64,000 nt of DNA. Origin: Brevibacillus panacihumi. Its GTDB lineage: Bacteria > Bacillota > Bacilli > Brevibacillales > Brevibacillaceae. The notes beneath the pieces were generated by a model. It saw nothing but the letters and a program-made list of their open reading frames with translations. It had not been told where the DNA came from and did not search any database. The DNA lies in the NCBI RefSeq assembly GCF_003710985.1, contig NZ_RHHT01000007.1:50072-114071 (forward strand), in the 5' to 3' direction. Shown one piece after another: positions 33,332 to 40,438 of the stretch (positions are counted from its first letter, which is position 1; every line of letters begins with the position of its first letter). Both the position numbers and the translations under genes were made by a program.

Positions 33332-34414
33332 ATGTTGAGCAAAGCGAAAATGGGATTGCTGTTTGGATCGATGGCTACGGTGCTGAGTCTGGGAGTGCTG
33401 GGGAGCGCGTATGCAGCTGACGCGGACCAAGCAAAAACCAACTATACAGTGGAAGGAAAACAAAACTTTGGCAAGGTGAAAATGGGAGGACATGCGGGCT
33501 TTTTCGACGGTGCAGCGTTGAAAGATAACAAAGCTCTGCTTGAACTTCTCGGACTGGAGGCCGAAGAGCTGAAAGAAGCTCAAAAAGCTGGCAAGTCGCT
33601 GGCTGAGATCGCTGAAGCGCAAGGCGTCGACAAGCAGGATGTCATTGATCTGCTGGTCCAAGAACAGGCAAATCGGGTTGAGGAAGCTGTGAAAGCGGGG
33701 AAACTGACACAAGAGCAAGCAGACAAACTGAGCGAAAATGCGGTTGAGCGCATAACCAAACAGGTTGAGAGCGTGAAGCCAGCAGGTGACATGGGATGGG
33801 GCAGAGGTTTTGGCGGCCTGGGACAAAGCGAAGCGCTGCTAAAGCTCCTCGGACTGGAAGCCGAAGAGCTGAAAGAAGCCCAAAAAGCCGGCAAGTCGCT
33901 GGCTGAGATCGCTGAAGCGCAAGGCGTCGACAAGCAGGATGTAATTGATCTTCTGGTCCAAGAACAGGCAAATCGGGTTGCGGAAGCTGTCAAAGCGGGG
34001 AAACTGACACAAGAGCAAGCAGACAAACTGAGCGAAAATGCCCGCGAACGGGTTGAAGAACAGGTATCAAACCCGCATCCAGGCAAAGCAAGAGGAATGG
34101 GCAAAGGATTCTTCGGTTTTGGGCAAAACGAGGATTTGCTGGCTTTGCTCAAACTGGACGCTGCCCAACTGCAGGAGGCGCTGAAGGCAGGCAAGTCGCT
34201 GGCTGAAGTGGCGAAAGAGCAGGGTGTAGACCAAGAAGAGGTCATTGCGCTGCTGCAAAAAGCGCATGAGGATCTGCTGGCCAAGGCTGTGGAGGAAGGC
34301 AAACTGACACAGGAGCAAGCAGACCAGCAATTGGACAAGGCAAAAGAACAGGCTGCCAAAATGGTAGAAGGGACTTTCAAGAAGGTCCGTTCGTCTGAGG
34401 CGGCAAAGGAATAA
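33332..34414 (+). CDS. secreted helical protein of three 100-residue repeats
   Basis: A 360-residue exported protein. ATG 33332 is chosen because a signal peptide (residues 1-28, ending SAYA-AD) starts there, with AAAGGATGAT upstream; the frame runs open further back without a site. The mature part has three units that begin at about residues 68, 168 and 268. Each has LL.LL.L.A.EL.EA.KAGKSLAEIA, then GVD..DVI.LL, then KAGKLTQEQADKL. Units 1 and 2 are nearly identical at the DNA level; unit 3 is divergent. Similar KLTQEQAD helices occur in YckD-like secreted proteins. Function is unknown; no enzyme motif is visible. Confidence 0.85.
   Translation: MLSKAKMGLLFGSMATVLSLGVLGSAYAADADQAKTNYTVEGKQNFGKVKMGGHAGFFDGAALKDNKALLELLGLEAEELKEAQKAGKSLAEIAEAQGVDKQDVIDLLVQEQANRVEEAVKAGKLTQEQADKLSENAVERITKQVESVKPAGDMGWGRGFGGLGQSEALLKLLGLEAEELKEAQKAGKSLAEIAEAQGVDKQDVIDLLVQEQANRVAEAVKAGKLTQEQADKLSENARERVEEQVSNPHPGKARGMGKGFFGFGQNEDLLALLKLDAAQLQEALKAGKSLAEVAKEQGVDQEEVIALLQKAHEDLLAKAVEEGKLTQEQADQQLDKAKEQAAKMVEGTFKKVRSSEAAKE
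33530..34380 (+). repeat. three tandem units with exact 300-bp period
   Basis: Units begin near 33530, 33830 and 34130. From about 33556 to 33745 and 33856 to 34045 the first two differ at only about ten bases, with differences mostly at third codon positions, pointing to recent duplication or gene conversion. Confidence 0.9.
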
Positions 34415-34433
34415 CCATACATGTATCAACAGG

Positions 34434-34471
34434 AGATCCCTGATCGGTTTCTGGCCGAAGGGGATCTTTTT
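34434..34471 (+). terminator. rho-independent terminator
   Basis: AGATCCC (34434) pairs with GGGATCT (34461) with inner CGG/CCG pairing, then a T-run. Confidence 0.75.
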
Positions 34472-34544
34472 GTTCAACATTCCCTTCATTGACACCAGAC
34501 AGGGAAAAGCGATACATTCAAGATAACTTATTTGATGAGGTGGC

Positions 34545-34997
34545 ATGCGTTTCATGAAAAAACCGATGTCAGATGTATTGTATCAAGAGGAATCATCCTA
34601 CAAGGACATGCTTCTGCGAAAAAGCATGAAAATGCGAATCATGGAAACAGTGGCATTTGTCTTTGGAATGATGATTCTGGCACAGTTTTTTCCCAGCGAT
34701 GCGACGGAGTTCAAGGTGCTCGCTTTTGCGATCGCGATTGCCGTAGTAGGGTTATCGCCGTTCTTGTACAAAGCCATCCTGCGTCCCATGTACAAACTGA
34801 CAAAAACACATCTGATCATCTCGCTGTCCGGTCAGGAAAAGAGTTATCCGCTGAACGAGGTGGAACCGATTTACGAAGGACGCCATGTCTATCGCTTGAG
34901 TGGCAAAAGGGAGTCCTTGATGGTTTCCCGGCAGTTTCTGTCCCACTTGAACGAGCGACTGTTTTACTACCAAAAAGGAAATAAGAAGAGGAGATAA
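34545..34997 (+). CDS. small two-helix membrane protein upstream of alr
   Basis: I do not recognise a named family. A 150-residue protein with a basic N-terminus, two membrane helices (about 33-52 and 58-78) and a soluble C-terminal half with a PH-like beta pattern (LTKTHLIISLSGQEKSYPLNEVEPIYEG split over strands). GAGGTGG lies close before ATG 34545; a second ATG at 34554 is an alternative. Its stop is two bp before the alr start, with the alr binding site inside its end, so the two are coupled. Confidence 0.75.
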   Translation: MRFMKKPMSDVLYQEESSYKDMLLRKSMKMRIMETVAFVFGMMILAQFFPSDATEFKVLAFAIAIAVVGLSPFLYKAILRPMYKLTKTHLIISLSGQEKSYPLNEVEPIYEGRHVYRLSGKRESLMVSRQFLSHLNERLFYYQKGNKKRR

Positions 34998-34999
34998 GG

Positions 35000-36172
35000 A
35001 TGAAACCGTTTTGTCGTGACACCTGGGTTGAAGTAGATTTGGATGCCATTCGCGCCAATGTCGAGACGTTCCGCCGGCATATTCCCGAGAAGACGGAGAT
35101 CATGGCAGTGGTCAAAGCGGATGGTTACGGTCACGGAGCTGTACAAGTAGGCAAGGAAGCGCTGGACGCCGGGGCTGATTCACTGGCGGTCGCGATGCTT
35201 GACGAGGCCATCGTCCTGCGGGATGCGGGGATCGCAGCGCCGATTCTGGTACTGGGATATACTCCGCCTGAATCTGTACAGATCGCCAGCAAACGGCAAG
35301 TCGAGCTGACCGCCTACAGCGAAGCATGGATACAGGAAGCAGACAGGCTTCTGCGGCAAGACCAGCTTGAGCCTGTCGGCATACATGTCAAAGCGGATAC
35401 AGGGATGGGCCGTCTGGGAGTGCGTACAGCAGATGAACTGCTGGGGGTAGTCGGGGCGCTGGAAGAGAGCGAAAAGCTCCGCTGGTCTGGCCTGTTTACC
35501 CATTTTGCCTGCGCGGATGAGCCTGACGATACCCATGTGCGACGACAGCACGAGAAGTTTCAAGCCTTTTTGCAAGCCCTGCTGACTTCGGGCAGAAAAC
35601 TGCCTAAAGTTCATTGCTGCAATACGGCTGCCGCCATTGCCCATCCGGAATGGGGGTATGATACGATTCGTTTGGGCATAGGTTTATACGGACTATATCC
35701 TTCTCCGTACATGAAAGAGCGCGCGGATGTCTCACTGGTTCCCGCCCTTTCGCTGAAAACGAGAATTGCCCATGTCAAAGTGGCGGATGAACCCATCACT
35801 GTAAGCTATGGCGCCACGTACACGACAGAACCGAATGAGCAGGTGGCGACGCTGCCGATCGGCTACGCGGACGGCTATTCCAGGCTGCTGTCCAATCGCG
35901 GCGCGGTGCTGTTCGAGGGTTCGCGTGCTCCGATCATCGGCCGGGTCTGCATGGATCAGTCGATGGTGCGGATCGAGAGCGGCGTGGCTAAGGTCGGGGA
36001 CGAGGTGGTCTTGTACGGCAAGCAGGGAGAAGAAGAGATTTCTTTGGATGAAGTGGCCGCGCTGATCGGTACGATCAATTACGAGGTGCCCTGCATGTTG
36101 AACTACCGGATTCCCAAGGTATACATGCGCCAAGGGAAGGAATGCGGAGTCTTTCATCCCCTTTTCAAATAG
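35000..36172 (+). CDS. alr: alanine racemase
   Basis: A 390-residue PLP enzyme that interconverts L- and D-alanine for peptidoglycan (and for the spore, where racemase limits germination). The PLP lysine is Lys39 in VVKADGYGHG, and the catalytic Tyr of the second subunit lies in VSYGATY near residue 269. The fold is complete to the C-terminal beta domain (GRVCMDQSMVRI). AGAAGAGGAGA precedes the ATG. Conserved order with acpS and ndoAI-ndoA. Confidence 0.95.
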   Translation: MKPFCRDTWVEVDLDAIRANVETFRRHIPEKTEIMAVVKADGYGHGAVQVGKEALDAGADSLAVAMLDEAIVLRDAGIAAPILVLGYTPPESVQIASKRQVELTAYSEAWIQEADRLLRQDQLEPVGIHVKADTGMGRLGVRTADELLGVVGALEESEKLRWSGLFTHFACADEPDDTHVRRQHEKFQAFLQALLTSGRKLPKVHCCNTAAAIAHPEWGYDTIRLGIGLYGLYPSPYMKERADVSLVPALSLKTRIAHVKVADEPITVSYGATYTTEPNEQVATLPIGYADGYSRLLSNRGAVLFEGSRAPIIGRVCMDQSMVRIESGVAKVGDEVVLYGKQGEEEISLDEVAALIGTINYEVPCMLNYRIPKVYMRQGKECGVFHPLFK

Positions 36173-36309
36173 CAGCACCTATTTGGCATATGGGAAAAAC
36201 TGTCTGTCCGAACACAGCAGGATTTTATGTGCATAACGCGAATTATAGCTAAGCGCAAACAATGCGCGGCGCAATATTTGCGACACCCAGATAAGCAGCA
36301 GGTATATTT

Positions 36310-36366
36310 TTGCAATGGTTTCGACATAATGGTATTGTTCATACTGGCGCCAGTCAGTATCTAACA
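36310..36366 (+). promoter_or_regulatory. ndoAI-ndoA promoter with overlapping dyad operator
   Basis: TTGCAA (36310-36315), 17-bp spacer, TATTGT (36333-36338). Directly over the start-site region lies a dyad: TGTT-c-ATACTG (36336-36346) against CAGTAT-ct-AACA (36355-36366), with the palindrome ACTGGCGCCAGT at its centre. This is where an antitoxin repressor would bind. The rest of the 240-bp gap after alr shows no gene. Confidence 0.5.
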
Positions 36367-36412
36367 AGCATAACGGATGGAAGTTACGGTCATGGTTGGA
36401 GGTGGATTTGTC

Positions 36413-36691
36413 TTGTCGAAGTCTAACACGAAACGCATCATGATCAGTTTGCCACATCACTTGCTCCAGGAAGTGGATGGCGTGATTGAAAAGGAAAAAT
36501 CCAATCGCAGCGAGTTTATTCGCCAGGCGATGCACCTTTATCTGAAGGAGCGCAAAAAACGCACAATCCGTGAAACGATGCAAAAAGGGTATATGGAGAT
36601 GGCGAAGATCAATCTAAAAATGGCATCGGAGGCATTTGGCGCTGAAGAAGAGGCTGACCATACTCTTGTCCGCTTAGTTAGCGGGGTGTGA
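36413..36691 (+). CDS. ndoAI: antitoxin EndoAI (MazE-like), ribbon-helix-helix
   Basis: A 92-residue antitoxin. The N-terminal ribbon-helix-helix (TKRIMISLPHHLLQEVDGV, then SEFIRQAMHLYL) binds DNA and dimerises. The C-terminal part (GYMEMAKINLKMASEAFGAE) is the stretch that wraps the toxin and is nearly the same as in B. subtilis EndoAI. I start at TTG 36413 because GGAGGTGG lies just upstream and the length then matches the family; an ATG at 36377 would add 12 unrelated residues. The toxin gene follows after three bp. Confidence 0.9.
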   Translation: MSKSNTKRIMISLPHHLLQEVDGVIEKEKSNRSEFIRQAMHLYLKERKKRTIRETMQKGYMEMAKINLKMASEAFGAEEEADHTLVRLVSGV

Positions 36692-36694
36692 CCA

Positions 36695-37045
36695 GTGATT
36701 GTCAAACGTGGCGATGTGTTTTTCGCGGACCTGTCACCGGTCGTTGGCTCTGAGCAAGGAGGCGTGCGGCCTGTTTTAGTCATTCAGAACGACATTGGAA
36801 ATCGATTCAGTCCGACGGTCATCGTCGCCGCCATCACGGCGCAGATTCAAAAGGCAAAATTGCCGACGCATGTAGAGATTGACGCAAAATTATATGGATT
36901 TGATCGTGACTCCGTCATTCTGTTGGAACAAATTCGAACCATTGACAAACAACGACTGACCGACAAGATTACCCATCTTGATGATGAGATGATGGATCGA
37001 GTCAATGAATCCCTGCAAATCAGTCTGGGACTCATTGATTTTTAA
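36695..37045 (+). CDS. ndoA: mRNA interferase EndoA (MazF toxin)
   Basis: A 116-residue sequence-specific endoribonuclease that halts translation by cutting mRNA when EndoAI is degraded. [29 protein letters not shown] is the conserved N-terminal core, split here only by numbering, with Arg25 in the GGVRP loop, and [15 protein letters not shown] follows. The start is GTG, the usual low-rate start in this family. It is cotranscribed with ndoAI and ends before a clear terminator, so it is separated from the sigma-B genes. Confidence 0.95.
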   Translation: MIVKRGDVFFADLSPVVGSEQGGVRPVLVIQNDIGNRFSPTVIVAAITAQIQKAKLPTHVEIDAKLYGFDRDSVILLEQIRTIDKQRLTDKITHLDDEMMDRVNESLQISLGLIDF

Positions 37046-37068
37046 GGATAAATCAGTCGCGCGTGTAG

Positions 37069-37106
37069 AAAAACCACTTGGATGCGTGCGGATCGAGTGG
37101 TTTTTT
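37069..37106 (+). terminator. terminator of the ndoAI-ndoA operon
   Basis: AAAAACCACT (37069) pairs with AGTGGTTTTT (37096), with a 17-base loop. Confidence 0.85.
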
Positions 37107-37285
37107 GGCGTGCCTTTCAAATGCTCAGCATATCAGAAAGAGATCATTTCCTCATTGGGGGAGGAAAATTCCCCGTCTGTAGCGAATCTGTCTGATAGTG
37201 AATATTAGACAAAAAGTGACATGATTTGCTAATCATTCCGCGAATCAGAAAAGAAATCGGGAAGAAGCGGAAGGGGTTCGTGGTT

Positions 37286-37696
37286 GTGGCAGCGTCTAAT
37301 CCTGAAACAATCCGTATTGAGAGAGAGAACGATATTGTAACCGCCAGACACATCGGACGAAATATGTCAAAAGAGCTGGGATTTGGCGCGATCATGCAAT
37401 CGCGTATCGCTACATCCATTTCGGAACTGGCACGCAACATCTTCTTGTACGCAGGATCAGGCACCATCACGATTGCGATCGTTGAGCGAGAAGGAAAAAA
37501 GGGCTTGCAAATCACAGCGATCGATGAAGGGCCGGGCATTCCTGACATCAGAAAAGCTTTGGAAGACGGCTATACCACATCGGGCGCACTTGGAGCCGGA
37601 TTGCCAGGTGTGCGGCGAATGATGGACTGTTTTGATATAGAGAGCGCACCCGGAAAAGGGACTCGCGTAGACGTGGTCAAGTGGTTTGAGCAGTAG
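37286..37696 (+). CDS. rsbT: serine/threonine kinase / RsbU activator RsbT
   Basis: A 136-residue GHKL-fold protein. It aligns closely with B. subtilis RsbT from DIVTARHIGRNMSKELGFG to the end: N box ELARN, G1 box DEGPGIPDIRKA, G2 box GALGAGLPGVRRM. In Bacillus, RsbT leaves the stressosome on stress and turns on the phosphatase RsbU. GTG 37286 is chosen because AAGGGG lies nine bp upstream and the length matches RsbT. The usual partners rsbR and rsbS are not upstream; the 240 bp between ndoA and here contain only the ndoA terminator and no gene. Confidence 0.9.
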   Translation: MAASNPETIRIERENDIVTARHIGRNMSKELGFGAIMQSRIATSISELARNIFLYAGSGTITIAIVEREGKKGLQITAIDEGPGIPDIRKALEDGYTTSGALGAGLPGVRRMMDCFDIESAPGKGTRVDVVKWFEQ

Positions 37697-37717
37697 CGGG
37701 AGAGGTGGAACGCAGGT

Positions 37718-38716
37718 ATGACCCGGAGGTTGGAAGCTGAATATGTTCAAATCCTCCGGGATTACTTGAACAGCCAAGAAGAAGACGAGCTGTACGGAGC
37801 GCAGAAACTGGGGAAGTGGCTGCTGCTCAAGGATATTTCCCCTGAGGAACTGGTAGATTTGCATAGCAGGGCTTTGGAGAGCGTCGAAGAAGTGCCGGAA
37901 TTCGTCCGCGCATCCTTTCGCATGTTGACAGAAGTCATGATCGAATACGGGAATGCGCATCGTTCCCTGCAAAGCTGGAGAAACAAGCATGCGCAACTGC
38001 AGTCGGAAGTGGAAATCGCATCCGCCATGCAGCAAAGCCTGTTGCCCCAGAACATTCCGACGTACCCTGGCGTGGAGATTGGCGTCGTCAGCGTCGCAGC
38101 GAATGGGATGTCGGGCGATTATTATGATTTCATGCACTTCAGCAGAAATCGCTTCAGCCTGACAATTGGAGATATTACAGGAAAAGGCATTCCTGCTGCC
38201 ATGTGCATGTCCATGCTGAAATACGCGGTCGACAGTTTGGGCGAAATCCAGCTTGGGCCGGATCAAATGCTTCGCCACCTCAATCGGGTCGTAGAGCGGA
38301 ACATCGATCCCAGCATGTTTGTGACGATGCTGTTTGGCTGCTACGATACGAACCATCACTGCTTCCGCTATGCCGTAGCCGGACACGAACCAGGTTTTCT
38401 CTACCGAGCGCGGGAGGGGCAGTTTCACGATCTGGCGGGAAGCGGCATCGCGCTGGGAATTTCCGCTGACAGCACCTATATGGAGCATGAGGTTGCCCTG
38501 CAGACCGGGGACGTCTTGATTCTTTTGACAGATGGCGTGACGGAGAGTAAAAAAGGGCGCTCCTACCTGGTGCGTGAAGAATTGGTCGGCTTTTTGCAGA
38601 AAGAGGTGGACAAGCCGGCTCAACTCATGGCGGATGAGATCTACCGCAGGCTCATGATGCTTGCTCAGTTTGAGCAGAGGGACGATTACACGATGATTGT
38701 TCTGCGCAGAATCTGA
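37718..38716 (+). CDS. rsbU: PP2C-type serine phosphatase RsbU
   Basis: A 332-residue phosphatase that reactivates RsbV by removing its phosphate. The N-terminal helical domain (~1-85) is where RsbT docks; the C-terminal SpoIIE/PP2C domain (~115-330) has GDYYDFMHF and IGDITGKGIPAAM for the first metal site and LLTDGVTE plus RDDYTMIV for the second. GAGAGGTGG precedes the ATG; it follows rsbT by 21 bp. Confidence 0.93.
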   Translation: MTRRLEAEYVQILRDYLNSQEEDELYGAQKLGKWLLLKDISPEELVDLHSRALESVEEVPEFVRASFRMLTEVMIEYGNAHRSLQSWRNKHAQLQSEVEIASAMQQSLLPQNIPTYPGVEIGVVSVAANGMSGDYYDFMHFSRNRFSLTIGDITGKGIPAAMCMSMLKYAVDSLGEIQLGPDQMLRHLNRVVERNIDPSMFVTMLFGCYDTNHHCFRYAVAGHEPGFLYRAREGQFHDLAGSGIALGISADSTYMEHEVALQTGDVLILLTDGVTESKKGRSYLVREELVGFLQKEVDKPAQLMADEIYRRLMMLAQFEQRDDYTMIVLRRI

Positions 38717-38739
38717 GTACAGACAGGGAGGAATTTCAG

Positions 38740-39063
38740 ATGGATCTGACTATCCAGACAATCAGCGAAGAGACGGAGCATCAGGTAATTCTGGGGGGAG
38801 AGATCGATGCCTACACCTGCCCGGAGGTAAAGGAGAGATTATTATCTCTGCTCGAGGCGGGAGCGACGAGGCTTACGGTCGATTTGAAAGCAGTCGAATA
38901 TATGGACAGCACGGGGATTGGCATGTTTGTCGCCTTGATGAAGGCATGCAAGCGTTCCGGTTGTTCTCTTTTTGTGGAGAACCTGTCCGCTCGGGTGGAA
39001 CGGTTGTTCCGCATCACAGGTTTCTATGACCTCATTGCCATTCGCAAAGGGGAGGAAGCGTAA
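38740..39063 (+). CDS. rsbV: anti-anti-sigma factor RsbV
   Basis: A 107-residue STAS-domain protein. The phosphorylated serine is Ser57 in YMDSTGIGMFV. In its dephosphorylated form it captures RsbW and frees sigma-B. GGGAGGAATTT precedes the ATG. The stop overlaps the rsbW start by one base. I see no sigma-B-type promoter (GTTTAA/GGGTAT) in front of it, unlike B. subtilis. Confidence 0.95.
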   Translation: MDLTIQTISEETEHQVILGGEIDAYTCPEVKERLLSLLEAGATRLTVDLKAVEYMDSTGIGMFVALMKACKRSGCSLFVENLSARVERLFRITGFYDLIAIRKGEEA

Positions 39064-39560
39064 TGGCATCCAATCAACCTGCTGTTGACGTGATTTCACT
39101 AACCTTGCCGAATCGGGTGGAATATTTGGGGGTAGCCCGCTTGCTCGTGTCGGGGGTTGCCAATCGGATGGGCTTCACCTACGAGGAGATCGAGGATATC
39201 AAATTGGCGGTAGGGGAGGCGTGCACCAATGCAGTAGAGCACGCTTACGAATCCGAGGACGGCACCAACTCGCTTCACCTCGTCTGCCATGTATACGAGG
39301 ATCGACTCTGGATCGAGGTGGCCGATCAGGGGAAGGGCTTCTCTGTAGAGGATGCAGAGCAGCAGAGGAAGGCACCCCTTTTAAACGGGATGGAAGAGGA
39401 TGAGCTCGAAGAGGGGGGACTGGGCTTGTTCTTGATACAAGCTTTGATGGACGAGGTTGTTTTCCATACAGGTGCAGGCGTCTCGGTCTCCATGACGAAG
39501 TATCTACGGCGAGATGGGGTGGCTGGTGATGACCGGACAATCTCGAAAAATCAAATATAG
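39063..39560 (+). CDS. rsbW: anti-sigma-B factor / serine kinase RsbW
   Basis: A 165-residue GHKL kinase that binds sigma-B and phosphorylates RsbV. N box LAVGEACTNAVEHAY near residue 45, G1 box VADQGKGF near 90, and the glycine-rich G2 segment EEGGLGLFLIQALMD near 120. GGGGAGGAAG precedes the ATG. The sigB start lies 32 bases inside its 3' end, so the two are coupled. Confidence 0.95.
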   Translation: MASNQPAVDVISLTLPNRVEYLGVARLLVSGVANRMGFTYEEIEDIKLAVGEACTNAVEHAYESEDGTNSLHLVCHVYEDRLWIEVADQGKGFSVEDAEQQRKAPLLNGMEEDELEEGGLGLFLIQALMDEVVFHTGAGVSVSMTKYLRRDGVAGDDRTISKNQI

Positions 39561-40329
39561 CCGCGAGGAAGGGAAGGAGCTCCTGCTGCGGTATCAACAA
39601 ACAGGAGATCCTGATTTGCAGGAACAGCTTGTCGAGATCTATACGCCGATGGTCGAGACACTCGCAAAAAAGTTCCTGCGCAGTCAAATCATGTACGAAG
39701 ATCTGGTCCAGGTAGGCATGATTGGTTTGCTGTCCTCTTTCCGCCGTTATGATTCCTCCTTTGAAAGAAGCTTTGAGAGCTTCGCAATACCGACGATTGT
39801 AGGGGAAATCAAACGCTTCATCCGGGACAAGACCTGGAGTGTGCACGTGCCTCGAAGAGTAAAGGAGTTAAGTCCCAAGATCAAACGGGTGGTAGACGAG
39901 CTGACCGTCCAGATGCAATGCTCTCCACAGATCGCAGATATTGCCCGGTATCTGGGTGTGTCCGAGGAAGATGTGCTGGAAACCTTGGAGATGGGCCGCA
40001 GTTACCACGCCCTTTCTATGGACAGCGAGCTGGAGGCGGACAGCGAGGGGAATACCATTTCCCTTTTTGACCTGGTAGGGGAGCAGGAAGAGGGGTACGG
40101 TCGCGTCGAACGGCATTTGACGATTGATCATGCTCTTTATGTATTGGATCCCCGGGAAAGAGAAATCATTCAATTGACTTTTTACCAAAATCTCAGCCAG
40201 AAGCAAGCAGGGGATCTGCTAGGCATGTCGCAGATGCACGTCTCCCGGCTCCAGCGCAGGGCGTTAGGCAAGCTGCGGGAAGCCTTGAAATGGGATCAGA
40301 CGCAGCCAATATCAGCGAGAACCAGGTAG
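39529..40329 (+). CDS. sigB: RNA polymerase sigma factor SigB (general stress)
   Basis: A 266-residue sigma-70 factor of the SigB/F/G group. Region 2 includes YEDLVQVGMIGLLSSFRRYD and SFESFAIPTIVGEIKRFIRDKTWSVHVPRR; region 4 ends with QKQAGDLLGMSQMHVSRLQRRAL as the -35-binding helix-turn-helix. ATG 39529 sits six bp after GGGGTGG. It is the last gene of the cluster; rsbX, found here in B. subtilis, is missing and tex follows instead. Confidence 0.93.
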   Translation: MTGQSRKIKYSREEGKELLLRYQQTGDPDLQEQLVEIYTPMVETLAKKFLRSQIMYEDLVQVGMIGLLSSFRRYDSSFERSFESFAIPTIVGEIKRFIRDKTWSVHVPRRVKELSPKIKRVVDELTVQMQCSPQIADIARYLGVSEEDVLETLEMGRSYHALSMDSELEADSEGNTISLFDLVGEQEEGYGRVERHLTIDHALYVLDPREREIIQLTFYQNLSQKQAGDLLGMSQMHVSRLQRRALGKLREALKWDQTQPISARTR

Positions 40330-40352
40330 GGTGTCAGCAGGCACCTTTTTTT
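40329..40352 (+). terminator. weak terminator after sigB
   Basis: GGTG pairs with CACC (short stem with wobble extension) followed by seven T. The stem is weak, so readthrough into tex is likely. Confidence 0.4.
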
Positions 40353-40386
40353 GTTTTCCCCCCTTTTCTGGAGAGATGGGCAAGTA

Positions 40387-40395
40387 TGGTACAAT
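40387..40395 (+). promoter_or_regulatory. extended -10 promoter candidate for tex
   Basis: TGGTACAAT (TGn plus TACAAT) lies 43 bp before the tex start. No good -35 hexamer. Confidence 0.45.
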
Positions 40396-40438
40396 AACGA
40401 AAAGAGTGACAAAACGGTCTTGTTTGCAGGAGGAATGT

